From Chloroflexi bacterium 54-19 (GTDB lineage Bacteria > Chloroflexota > Chloroflexia > Chloroheliales > Chloroheliaceae): DNA of 64,000 nucleotides. The notes beneath the pieces are model-generated. The model was not told where the DNA came from, did no database searches, and saw only the letters and a program-made list of their open reading frames with translations. Positions 8,944-17,252 of this stretch are shown here, one piece after another. Position 1 is the stretch's first letter. Every line of letters begins with the position of its first letter. The position numbers and the translations under genes were made by a program. The stretch spans positions 168,988-232,987 of the forward strand of contig MKTJ01000066.1 in assembly GCA_001898225.1 (NCBI GenBank). Direction: 5' to 3'.

Positions 8944-11877
8944 CTACCGTTTCAAAACTCTTTTTAGTAAATTCAAATCCTCACGGGTAACCGTGCGAGT
9001 AACCGCCAGTGTTCCCAGGTAAACCACCCCGCCCACCCCGATGGTCACGATAAACTGGTGGATACCGGCCAGGCTAAGGCCGAAAAGGACTGCCATCATA
9101 ACTCCTGCCGCCAGGACTGGGCGCCACCCGGTCGTGATTAACGGCACCGAACCTTTCCCCAGCGCCCGCCACATAATCCAACTGAAGGGCACAAGCAAGA
9201 CCAGTTCGGTCACGATGGTAATCGCCGAGGACGCCTGGTAGCCGTACAGGGGGATTAGGACCAGGTTCAGCGTGATATTGATAATTGCCGCTACCACGAC
9301 GGCCCAGGTGATACTGCGCTGTTTATCTATCGCAATCAGCACATACTGGGTCAGCCCGTTGATATAGCTGAACGGCAGGAACCAGATCAGAATTTGCAGG
9401 GCAATCGCCCCGCCCGGCAGGTAGTCGGGACCGCCCAGGAAGTTGATGAGGTCGTAAGCGATAAAGAGCGTGCCCGCTGAAACCGGCAGGGCGATAATCA
9501 GGAGCAGCCGCAAGCCTTCCCGGTAGACCCGCAACAGGTTTTCTTTTTTGTCAGCCCCGTAGACCGAAAAGAGCGGGAAAAGAGCAATCGTCAGGGTCGA
9601 GGGGATAATCAGGAGGGCGTCAATAAACTTGTAGGCCGAGTTGTAGAGACCGAGTTCGGTATCGCCCCGGAAGGCGCCCAGCAAAATTCCGTCCGACTTA
9701 AACAGGATATTTATAATCAGGCCGTTTAGCATGAGCGGGAACGAACCGGCCAGGAGCGTTTTAGCCAGGCTGCGGTCGTAGAATTTCGGGCTGAGCTTTG
9801 GCTTGAAGACCTGTTTATTCTGGAGCGATTCGAGGACGGCCACCTGGATAAAATTGACGACCACCGAGGACGCCGCCAGCCCGACCACGCCCCACCCGGC
9901 CAGGAGCGCCGCGAGACCCAGCGGCACCTTGATAATGGAGGCCAGGAGTTGCCCGGCGGCCAGGTATTCAAACTTTTCGTAGCCCCGGAAGACCGTCGTA
10001 ATCGACCCGGCCAGGGCGGTCGGCCAGAAGCCAATCATCAGCAGGATGATGGCCCAGGCGGTCGCGGGGGTGAGGTTGCCGCTCAGGCCAAACCCGGCAA
10101 TCCAGACCAGGGATAAGGGCAGGGCCGCCACCGAAAAGCCGAGCCGCAGGAAAAGCTTGGTCACGAACAACCGGTTTATCTGGGCGGCGGAGTCCGGTTG
10201 CTGGCGGGCGCGGGCAATCTCCCGCGTGACCAGTCCTTCCAGGCCGAAGTCACAGATGGTCGCGAAAAAAAGCCAGGTCGTGACCGCAAAGGTATACTGG
10301 CCGTTGCCGTCCGGCCCCAGGAGGCGCAGCACGAAAATGGCGTAGGCAAAATCAATCACTTTGCCGGTTAGCTGGGCGAAAAGCGGGGTCGCGCTGTTTT
10401 TGACGACCCGGCGGAGCGGGTGGTCGTTCTCGTCCTCGCGGTAAAACCGGACCCACCCGACAACTGCCGCCAGCAGCGCCAGCGAAATCAGGGTCAGGAA
10501 AGCGGCGTACAGTCCCAGCGTAAAAGAGAGCGGATTGTAGCGGAGCCGGAAGGTATATTCGCCGCTGTGGGGTGGGTTTTTCGGGTCAAAGGTTATGGTA
10601 GCGACCTGTAAACCGGTTGGGCTCGCGCCTACCACCTGCACGTTGGGGTTGCCCTCGGCCTTCTTGTCGGTGCCTCTCCCCTCGAATAGCTGCCCACCCC
10701 ATCCGGTCTGGGCCGGATTGGCCGGTAAAGGCGCGGCACTGTCGCCCGCCTGGACCCGGACTTCGACCTGGACAGGTTGGCCGGGAGTGACCGTAAGTAA
10801 TTCGAAGTGGATTAGCCAATCATTGATATAAAGCACGGTTGGGTCAACCTGGATGGCTCCCTTGACCTGCACGTTGCCCACCCCAACATTAGTGCAACAA
10901 TCAGCCGGGGTCGGGTTGGTGTAGGCCAGGCGCGGGAACAACTGCGGCCCGGCGATAAAAAAGCCGCCCAGCATCGCCAACAGCAAGAACCCGGCGACCC
11001 GGATATAACGGCGCAAGCCCTGGCCCGCGCTCCGGTTGCGCCACCAGCCTTCCCGGCCCAGCCACCAGGCCGCCACGACCGCATAAAGCAGCAGGGTCAG
11101 CGGTAAGGGGCCGCTTAAAGCTATCAGACCGAGCGGCAAGGCCAGCGCGATTAACCCCAGTATCCGCCTGCGCCAGTGGACCAGCAACAAAGCGGGGGGC
11201 AGCCAGGCCAGCGCGGCCAGCGCGTCGGGACGGAGCGGTCCGGCCAGCAACAGCAAAAGGACTACCACTACCCCGATTAAGCCTTTAGCGGCCAAACTCA
11301 GGGGCCGTCCGCGCGGCCAGAGTTGGCGGGCCAATCCGCTTAAACCTAGCCCCAGTAACCATAAATGAAAGATAGCAAAAGCGACCGGGCCGTTGTCCGG
11401 CCCGCCCAGGTAATAAATCAAGCTGCCGGGATAGAGTAAAGGGGCGTGGCTTAGTTCGAGAAGCGGGTGTTTGGCGCCGCTAAAGCTCCAAAGCGGCATT
11501 TGCCCATTTTTCAGGCTAAACCCGGCGGCGTCCCAATCGGCGTAAAAGGCGGGGTCTGCCGGAAAAGGGCTGTAGCCGGTAGCGGTGGTTACCAGGTTGA
11601 AAGTAGAGGGTTCGGGGTCAGGGTTACGCAGGGCCGGGAAATAAAAAAGCAGGCTCAGCAATGCCAGTCCCACGGCGGCGAACAGCCAGAAACGCCAGGG
11701 AAACCCTTTCGGGAGGGTTGGTCGGGCAGGTTGAGGTGGAGAAACCAGCGGGGAATTGATAGACAAGTTATAAAAACCCTGAACGATTTTCAAATTTCGG
11801 CTAATAAATGAGCAAATCCTGCCAGGATTATAGATTTGGGCCTGCCCGGTGTCAACCGGGAAATGGGTAACTGACAA
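8944..11877 (-). CDS. YfhO-like / Wzx-type flippase fusion membrane protein (up to 977 aa)
   Basis: Two membrane modules in one chain. Residues ~65-480 hold several transmembrane helices and a long non-cytoplasmic loop (CTNVGVGNVQVKGAIQVDPT and after); early motifs such as LLSLLFYFPAL and NGQMPLWSFSGAKHP resemble YfhO-type or PMT-like membrane glycosyltransferase families. Residues ~495-977 match polysaccharide flippases (Wzx/MATE): RVVKNSATPLFAQLTGKVID, ARDQ-like region LVTREIARARQQPD, and paired helices to the end. It may move lipid-linked glycans across the membrane, with the front half modifying or sensing them. The start is uncertain: 11877 is TTG without a ribosome site, and TTG 11766 is an alternative. 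Confidence 0.75.
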   Translation of the reverse strand: MSVTHFPVDTGQAQIYNPGRICSFISRNLKIVQGFYNLSINSPLVSPPQPARPTLPKGFPWRFWLFAAVGLALLSLLFYFPALRNPDPEPSTFNLVTTATGYSPFPADPAFYADWDAAGFSLKNGQMPLWSFSGAKHPLLELSHAPLLYPGSLIYYLGGPDNGPVAFAIFHLWLLGLGLSGLARQLWPRGRPLSLAAKGLIGVVVVLLLLLAGPLRPDALAALAWLPPALLLVHWRRRILGLIALALPLGLIALSGPLPLTLLLYAVVAAWWLGREGWWRNRSAGQGLRRYIRVAGFLLLAMLGGFFIAGPQLFPRLAYTNPTPADCCTNVGVGNVQVKGAIQVDPTVLYINDWLIHFELLTVTPGQPVQVEVRVQAGDSAAPLPANPAQTGWGGQLFEGRGTDKKAEGNPNVQVVGASPTGLQVATITFDPKNPPHSGEYTFRLRYNPLSFTLGLYAAFLTLISLALLAAVVGWVRFYREDENDHPLRRVVKNSATPLFAQLTGKVIDFAYAIFVLRLLGPDGNGQYTFAVTTWLFFATICDFGLEGLVTREIARARQQPDSAAQINRLFVTKLFLRLGFSVAALPLSLVWIAGFGLSGNLTPATAWAIILLMIGFWPTALAGSITTVFRGYEKFEYLAAGQLLASIIKVPLGLAALLAGWGVVGLAASSVVVNFIQVAVLESLQNKQVFKPKLSPKFYDRSLAKTLLAGSFPLMLNGLIINILFKSDGILLGAFRGDTELGLYNSAYKFIDALLIIPSTLTIALFPLFSVYGADKKENLLRVYREGLRLLLIIALPVSAGTLFIAYDLINFLGGPDYLPGGAIALQILIWFLPFSYINGLTQYVLIAIDKQRSITWAVVVAAIINITLNLVLIPLYGYQASSAITIVTELVLLVPFSWIMWRALGKGSVPLITTGWRPVLAAGVMMAVLFGLSLAGIHQFIVTIGVGGVVYLGTLAVTRTVTREDLNLLKRVLKR

Positions 11878-11970
11878 AGCGGTAACGCCTATGGTAAAAT
11901 CATGTTTCGTGACAGAAGCCGGTAAGTCTATTTTATAATTGTAAAATGTAGAAGGGAACTCGAAGCTCAG

Positions 11971-12681
11971 ATGTTAATGGAAACGCCCGGCCCGTTGGCC
12001 GAGCATCCCCGGACGGGTCTCCACAAGGCGGCGACCGCTTTGGAACCCAATCAAATTGGCCTGGGTGGTTCGTTGTTTCTATGCCGTCATGCCGAAGTTG
12101 ATAATCCCCAACAGGTTTTGTACGGGCGGTTGCCGCGTTTTGGTCTGACCGAATATGGTCGCCAGCAGGCCATCGAAATGGCCGGGTTCCTGGCCGAGCA
12201 GGATTTAGCCGCCATCTATGTCAGCCCCTTGCTGCGGGCCCGCCAGACCGCCAGGGCCATCCAGGCCAGGTTCCCCCACTTGAAACTCCAGGCCGACCGC
12301 AACCTGCTGGAAGTCGATACCAGTTACGATGGGCGACCTTTGAGCGAGATTGGCGATTTTAACTTTTACGAGCCGCTGGGCCATCCCGACGACGAAACCA
12401 TCGAAATGGTCCGCGACCGGGTTTTGAAATTCGTCCGGCGGGCCATGACCCGGCATAAAGGCGAGAAAATCGCGGCGGTTTCACATGGTGACGTGGTGGT
12501 TATCCTGCACGCCTTTTATTTTGGGTTTCCTATGGAACTTGCCAGCCTCCGCGCCCCTAATTTCTATCCCGAACGGGCCTCGGTGACGCGCTATGATTTT
12601 CCACCCGAAGGCTTTACCCTGGACGCCGACCGGGTCCAGATAAGCTATTACGACGCGCCTTTTCCCCATACAAAGGAGTAA
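11971..12681 (+). CDS. Histidine phosphatase family protein (236 aa)
   Basis: A phosphoglycerate-mutase-like phosphatase. The phospho-accepting motif is LCRHAEV with Arg39 and His40, followed by YVSPLLRARQTARAI and the second catalytic His in AAVSHGD. About 30 extra residues precede the domain. Members dephosphorylate small metabolites or proteins (CobC, PhoE, GpmB types); the substrate cannot be read here. A GTGACA/TATAAT pair lies upstream but with a long 19-base spacer. It leads a tightly spaced + strand run with the DUF1579 gene (7-base gap), an M20 peptidase and a CpXC protein. Confidence 0.85.
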   Translation: MLMETPGPLAEHPRTGLHKAATALEPNQIGLGGSLFLCRHAEVDNPQQVLYGRLPRFGLTEYGRQQAIEMAGFLAEQDLAAIYVSPLLRARQTARAIQARFPHLKLQADRNLLEVDTSYDGRPLSEIGDFNFYEPLGHPDDETIEMVRDRVLKFVRRAMTRHKGEKIAAVSHGDVVVILHAFYFGFPMELASLRAPNFYPERASVTRYDFPPEGFTLDADRVQISYYDAPFPHTKE

Positions 12682-12688
12682 AATCGTT

Positions 12689-13156
12689 ATGTCGGAAGAA
12701 AATAAAGCGTTACCCGAAATCTCGACCCCGCCCCCGGCCCTTAAACGCCTGGAACGGCTGGTCGGTAAATGGACCATGACCGGGCGCAGCATCGGTTCCG
12801 ACAAAGACAATATTACCGGGACAGCCAATTTCGAATGGCTGCCCGGTGGTTATTTTCTTAAAAACGACGGCAATATCGAAGTAGATGGGTTCAAGTTCTG
12901 GAGCATGGAAATCATCGGCTACGACCCGGCGATTGACGCCTTTACCTCGCACGTATATTCCAGCATGGAAAGCCAGGTCAGGGTCTATCACTGGGATTTT
13001 CAGGGTGATACCCTGACCCACTGGGAAGAAACTTCGAAGTACACTGGGACTATCAGCCCCGACGGCAAGACCATCGCGGGCGGTTGGCGGCCCCTCGAAG
13101 GCCATGAAAGTAACGAAGGCAACACCTACGACGCGCTGATGACCCGCACAGAATAG
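12689..13156 (+). CDS. DUF1579-like protein (155 aa)
   Basis: A small beta-rich protein resembling DUF1579: LERLVGKWTMTGRSIGSD, FEWLPGGYFLKNDGN, EIIGYDPAIDAFTSHVYSS and TISPDGKTIAGGWRP follow in the order seen in that family, which is thought to form a lipocalin-like barrel. No enzymatic residues are known. AAAGGAG precedes the ATG. It lies 7 bases after the histidine phosphatase and 30 before the M20 peptidase, so it is probably co-transcribed. Confidence 0.75.
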   Translation: MSEENKALPEISTPPPALKRLERLVGKWTMTGRSIGSDKDNITGTANFEWLPGGYFLKNDGNIEVDGFKFWSMEIIGYDPAIDAFTSHVYSSMESQVRVYHWDFQGDTLTHWEETSKYTGTISPDGKTIAGGWRPLEGHESNEGNTYDALMTRTE

Positions 13157-13186
13157 TATCTCAGCAGAAAAAGCAGGGGAAAATAA

Positions 13187-14500
13187 ATGACCGATACCGC
13201 GAAACCATCCTTTTCCACGAATTTTTCTCTGGCGGTCACCCGTGCCACCAGCCGGGCTTTGGCTGCCCTGGACATGGCCGGGTTGGTCGAAATGGTCCGA
13301 GAACTGGTCCGCCAGCCGAGTGTGACTGGCACCGCCGCCGAGAGCGCCGCCCAGCACTGGTTCGCCGGAAAACTGCGCGAGAACTCTTTCCAGACCGACC
13401 TGTGGCAGTTCGATTTACCGGCCCTCCTGGCCGACCCCGATTTTCCCGGCCTGGAAGTGCCGCGCGAGGAAGGCTGGGGCCTGGTGGGCAGTTGGGGCGG
13501 CGAGAACGGCCCGACCCTGGTCTTGAACGGCCATATGGACGTGGTGCCGCCGGGTGACCTCAACCAGTGGACCGGGCACGACCCCTATAGTGGAACGCTG
13601 GCGGATGGCAAGATTTTCGGGCGGGGGGCCTGTGACATGAAAGGTGGCCTGGCCTGTAACCTCTACGCTGTCAAGGCTATCCAGGCGGCAGGTATCCGGC
13701 TCAAAGGAAAGGTCTTGCTGGAATCGGTGGTCGCGGAAGAAGACGGTGGGCTTGGTACTTTCGCCACTTTGCGGCGGGGCTACCGGGGCGATGCTGCGAT
13801 TATCACCGAGCCAACCAATCTCGATATTATCCCGGCCTGCGCCGGGGCGCTCACCTTTCGCCTGAAAATCACCGGCCTTTCGGCCCACGCCAGCGTCCGC
13901 CGGGAAGGGGTCAGCGTTATCGAGAAATTCTGGCCGGTCTGGCAGGCCCTGGAAGAGTTGGAAGCTCGCCGGAACGCCGCCGGGCATCCCCTGATGGCCC
14001 GCTATGGCTTGCCTTACCCGCTCAGCATCGGTACCCTAAAAGCTGGGGACTGGCCTAGCAGCGTCCCCGACCTGCTCGAAGCGGAAGGCCGGTTGGGTGT
14101 GGCGCTCGGTGAAGACCCGCAAGAGGCCCGGCGCGAACTGGAAGAAGCCATCGGCGAGGTTTGCCGTAAAGACCCCTGGCTGCAAAACCACCCGGTCGAG
14201 GTTGACTGGTTTGGCGGACAGTTCGCCAGCGGCCAGTTGCCCGCCGGTCACGGTCTATTGGACCTGGTAGCCCGGACTCACTCAAGGCTGCACGGGAATA
14301 CCCCGGGGCTCCACGGCGCTTCTTACGGCAGTGATTTACGTTTGATGGTCGGGTTGGGTAACGTCCCGACCCTGCATTACGGGCCGGGTCACGTCAACCT
14401 GGCGCACGCCCCGAACGAAATGGTCCCGGTGAGCGACCTGGAAACGGTTGCCCGGACCCTGATTGCGGTAGTCTTACAATTTTGTGGTGTTGAGGAATAG
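13187..14500 (+). CDS. M20-family metallopeptidase/deacylase (ArgE/DapE/ACY1 type), 437 aa
   Basis: A di-zinc amidohydrolase. The metal and catalytic motifs are in order: NGHMDVVPPGD at about residues 112-122, FGRGACDMKGGLA (bridging Asp) at about 143-155, VVAEEDGG (catalytic Glu and metal Glu) near 181, ITEPTN near 205 and the final metal His in NLAHAPNEMVP. A dimerisation domain with TGLSAHASVRREG sits between. It resembles acetylornithine or succinyl-diaminopimelate deacylases, but with no arg or lys genes nearby it could be a general aminoacylase or peptidase. Confidence 0.88.
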   Translation: MTDTAKPSFSTNFSLAVTRATSRALAALDMAGLVEMVRELVRQPSVTGTAAESAAQHWFAGKLRENSFQTDLWQFDLPALLADPDFPGLEVPREEGWGLVGSWGGENGPTLVLNGHMDVVPPGDLNQWTGHDPYSGTLADGKIFGRGACDMKGGLACNLYAVKAIQAAGIRLKGKVLLESVVAEEDGGLGTFATLRRGYRGDAAIITEPTNLDIIPACAGALTFRLKITGLSAHASVRREGVSVIEKFWPVWQALEELEARRNAAGHPLMARYGLPYPLSIGTLKAGDWPSSVPDLLEAEGRLGVALGEDPQEARRELEEAIGEVCRKDPWLQNHPVEVDWFGGQFASGQLPAGHGLLDLVARTHSRLHGNTPGLHGASYGSDLRLMVGLGNVPTLHYGPGHVNLAHAPNEMVPVSDLETVARTLIAVVLQFCGVEE

Positions 14501-14562
14501 TTTTCCGGTTAATTAACGTTCCAGAAAAGAACTTAGAAAAGAACTTAGAAAGAAGAACTAAA

Positions 14563-15360
14563 ATGGCTGAAATGGCGTTATGTCGCTACCCCTGCCCTAA
14601 CTGTAACACTGAACTGGAGCAGGAAGGCTACATGATTATCGAAAGCGAGGATGATGAGCCGACTCGCCAGCTTCTTAACGATGAAGTGAATATGGCCGAG
14701 TGTCCCCATTGCAACCAGTCCAGCCGGTTGAATATTCCTTTGCTTTATCACGACAGCCAGCAGGAGCTTTTTATCGTGTACGTGCCGGGGTTGTCCCAGC
14801 TTGCCCCGGAGGACCTCGCGGAAACCATCCGCTATCCTTACGGTCTCCTGGTCACCAAAGAGGCCGAACGGCGCGGTATCGAGTTGCCCGAAGTTGATGA
14901 CGCGGCCTACCCGCCCGGCCAGGAAGAATTGAAAAACCAGCCCGGCGCGAAGTTCCACGCCCTGACCCAGGAGCAGGCCGCCCGGCTTTTGCCCGAATAC
15001 CTGCTGCGCCCGACTATTGTCGATACTTTCGAGGTGCTGCGGACGGCGGTCCAGGCGGCTATGGACGGCATGACCGGCCAGGAGGTCGTAGACGATATGG
15101 TCCGGCTTCAGCTTATCAACAACATTATTTCGGCGGAAGACCCGATTACCCGCCGCAAGGTATTGCACCACGCCGAGCCTTATTTGAATGAGGAACTTTA
15201 CGAGGTGATTGATACTCTCAGCGAACAGATGCGGGCTGAAGGCCAGAACGAACTGATTGAAAAACTCCAGTGGGTCAAGGAGCAAATCGAAAAATATAAG
15301 AATTCCCAGAAACAGCGGTTGGCCCGTTCCCGCGCCAGGACAGGCGAAGGCGAGGTTTAA
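14563..15360 (+). CDS. CpXC domain protein (265 aa)
   Basis: The N-terminus carries the CpXC signature: paired zinc-type cysteines in YPCPNCNTELE and ECPHCNQSS about 40 residues later, then LNIPLLYHDSQQELFIVYVPG. The rest is helical (VLRTAVQAAMDGMTGQEV, DTLSEQMRAEGQNELIEKLQ), ending in a basic tail. The function of CpXC proteins is unknown. The ribosome site lies inside two and a half copies of a 12-base repeat (AGAAAAGAACTT, 14523-14556). It closes the run that starts at 11971. Confidence 0.82.
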   Translation: MAEMALCRYPCPNCNTELEQEGYMIIESEDDEPTRQLLNDEVNMAECPHCNQSSRLNIPLLYHDSQQELFIVYVPGLSQLAPEDLAETIRYPYGLLVTKEAERRGIELPEVDDAAYPPGQEELKNQPGAKFHALTQEQAARLLPEYLLRPTIVDTFEVLRTAVQAAMDGMTGQEVVDDMVRLQLINNIISAEDPITRRKVLHHAEPYLNEELYEVIDTLSEQMRAEGQNELIEKLQWVKEQIEKYKNSQKQRLARSRARTGEGEV

Positions 15361-15367
15361 AATAAGA

Positions 15368-15402
15368 AAGCTGGCTTCCCAAACGGGAGCCAGCCTTTTA
15401 GA
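15368..15402 (+). terminator. Rho-independent terminator after the CpXC gene
   Basis: GCTGGCTTCCC (15370-15380) pairs with GGGAGCCAGC (15385-15394) through an AAAC loop with one bulged T, and CTTTTAG follows. It ends the + strand run that starts at 11971. Confidence 0.8.
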
Positions 15403-15584
15403 CTTAGAACAACTAGAAAGGACTCAGCAAAAATTCTAATTCTTCCAGGGAAGTAAAACGTTAGCAGGGTGCTTTGACCGCGCCGGGACTGATTGATAAC
15501 TGGGATGGTACTGGAAAACTAAGCCAAGTCTGGAAGAATCTAAGGTTCTTAAACGATGGGACAAAAGACAAAAGCTAACGTTTG

Positions 15585-15860
15585 GGCGAGGACGTAGCAA
15601 GACGCTGGATATCGTGTTAGGACGTTGTGATGACGAGCCTGGATTGTGCCAAAGTTGGTGCCGGGACGTTGGTTGACGTTAGTAGGACGTGATAGGACGA
15701 AATTTGATTGTTGCTGCGACGTTAGGCCAAAGTTGGTTGACGAAGCGGGACGTTAGGACGAACGAGCGAGACCGTGTAAGGACGAACCAGGACGCTGCCA
15801 GGGCGAGAGTAGGACGTTGGAATGTTAGTAGGACGTTGTAGGTTGAAACGTTAGGTTTGC
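15585..15860 (+). repeat. Gene-free stretch with strand-biased GGACG(TT) degenerate repeats
   Basis: Between the CpXC terminator and the ABC ATPase lie about 600 bases without a gene. From about 15585 to 15860 the + strand carries eleven GGACG pentamers, many as AGGACGTT, plus near copies such as TTGACGTT and GCGACGTT, at irregular spacing of roughly 12-40 bases. Stops occur in all frames. There are no regular units, so it is neither a CRISPR array nor a simple tandem repeat. It could be a repeat-protein binding array, a noncoding RNA or decayed sequence. Confidence 0.7.
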
Positions 15861-16009
15861 CGGACTGCTTGGAGCGTTAGCTTTTGTTCTTTCAACAGAA
15901 ATAATGGTATCAGACTAACATTACGATTAACATTAAGAAATTCTTCTGAATTAAACACTTTTAACGGATGAACGTTTGGAACAAAAGCGTTCTCCCAGAA
16001 AGATTTGGT

Positions 16010-17158
16010 ATGACAGAGCAAAACGTGCCTCTCTTACAAGTAGAAAACCTTGTCAAAAGCTACCCCGCCGAGGAAGGCGGTTTCCTGGCCGGGCTCCTGG
16101 GAGGGTCGGGTCAGCGTATTCCCGCCCTCAACGGTATTTCTTTCACCCTCAACGAAGGCGAAACTCTCGGCCTTATCGGGGAGAGTGGTAGTGGTAAGAG
16201 CGCCCTGGCCCGGATAATCGCCGGGCAGGAGAAACCGGATAAAGGCCGGGCATATTTTCGCGGCAAGCTGCTGACCGCTATGGGTGAAAGCGAGATAAGG
16301 TCGCTCAGCCCGCACCTGCGCTACCTGGAAGAAGACGCCCTGACCGGCCTGACCAATGACCCCAAAAACCGGGTTGACCGCCTGTTATTCGACCTGGCCG
16401 AGAAATATCCGCCGCAGGGTGGCGGCAGCGTCCGGGAGGCCGGGATGCGGTTGTTAACCAGGGTCGGCCTGAACGAAATCTACCTGAACCGCTTCCCGAA
16501 CCAGTTATCCGGGGGCGAGAGGCAGCGCCTGGCCCTGGCCCGCGCCTTACTGTTGCGGCCTCGCCTGATTGTCGCTGACGAACCGGTTTCGAACCTTGAC
16601 CTGACCACCCGCACCAGCATGTTGAACCTGATGAAGCAGATTGGTCACGAATCTAAAATCGCGTTTATCTTTATCTCGCACGACCCCAGCATGGTGCGCT
16701 ATTTCGCCGGGGAGGGCCGGATTGCGATTTTGTTTGCGGGCCGGTTTATGGAGGAAATCCCGGCGCGAGAGGTCTTCAACAAGGCGACCCACCCCTATAC
16801 CAAAACGCTCCTGGAAGTAAACTCGGCCCCCAGTCCTTTACCGGGTGGAGCGCTCGACCCCGATATGGCCTTTACCGAAATGGAGCGCGTAGACTCAAAC
16901 ACCCTGCCGCTCGACACCCTCGAAAATGAATTGAGCGACGAAGGCAACGTCGCGGCCAGCGCCCAGTTAGCCGCCGCCCGCCGCCAGGGTTGCCCGTTTT
17001 ACCGGTGGTGCCCCGAAAAATTCGACCGCTGTACTGAGGTCACGCCCCAACTGTTGCCGGTCACCAGACGCCTTGATGAAGGCCAGTATGTCCCCTTAGC
17101 GCAAGAGGAAATCGACCCGACCCACCGGGCGGCCTGTCTGCGCTATATAGACCAGTAA
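16010..17158 (+). CDS. Peptide/nickel-type ABC transporter ATP-binding protein (382 aa)
   Basis: An Opp/Dpp-type ATPase. Walker A is GESGSGKSAL, the signature LSGGERQRLALARALLLR and Walker B LIVADEPVSNLD; the H-loop is in IFISHDPSMV. The C-terminus has the oligopeptide-transporter extension with cysteines in GCPFYRWCPEKFDRC. It would energise uptake of peptides or related solutes, yet no permease, binding protein or second ATPase lies nearby, so it is an orphan subunit here. ATG 16010 gives the usual family start (MTEQNVPLLQVENL); an ATG at 15968 adds 14 residues without a ribosome site. Confidence 0.85.
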   Translation: MTEQNVPLLQVENLVKSYPAEEGGFLAGLLGGSGQRIPALNGISFTLNEGETLGLIGESGSGKSALARIIAGQEKPDKGRAYFRGKLLTAMGESEIRSLSPHLRYLEEDALTGLTNDPKNRVDRLLFDLAEKYPPQGGGSVREAGMRLLTRVGLNEIYLNRFPNQLSGGERQRLALARALLLRPRLIVADEPVSNLDLTTRTSMLNLMKQIGHESKIAFIFISHDPSMVRYFAGEGRIAILFAGRFMEEIPAREVFNKATHPYTKTLLEVNSAPSPLPGGALDPDMAFTEMERVDSNTLPLDTLENELSDEGNVAASAQLAAARRQGCPFYRWCPEKFDRCTEVTPQLLPVTRRLDEGQYVPLAQEEIDPTHRAACLRYIDQ

Positions 17159-17197
17159 GCGGCAAGCCCGCATTAGCCAGGGAAATTAAACTAAACA

Positions 17198-17234
17198 AAA
17201 AGCCTCGGCCCCCCATAAAAGGGCCGGGGCTTTT
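17198..17234. terminator. Bidirectional terminator between convergent genes
   Basis: AAAAGCCTCGGCCC (17198-17211) pairs with GGGCCGGGGCTTTT (17221-17234) with one G-T pair; TTTTAATTT follows on the + strand and TTTTTGTTTAG on the minus strand. It separates the ABC ATPase from the minus-strand glycosyltransferase. Confidence 0.85.
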
Positions 17235-17252
17235 AATTTCCGGCGGAGCGTC

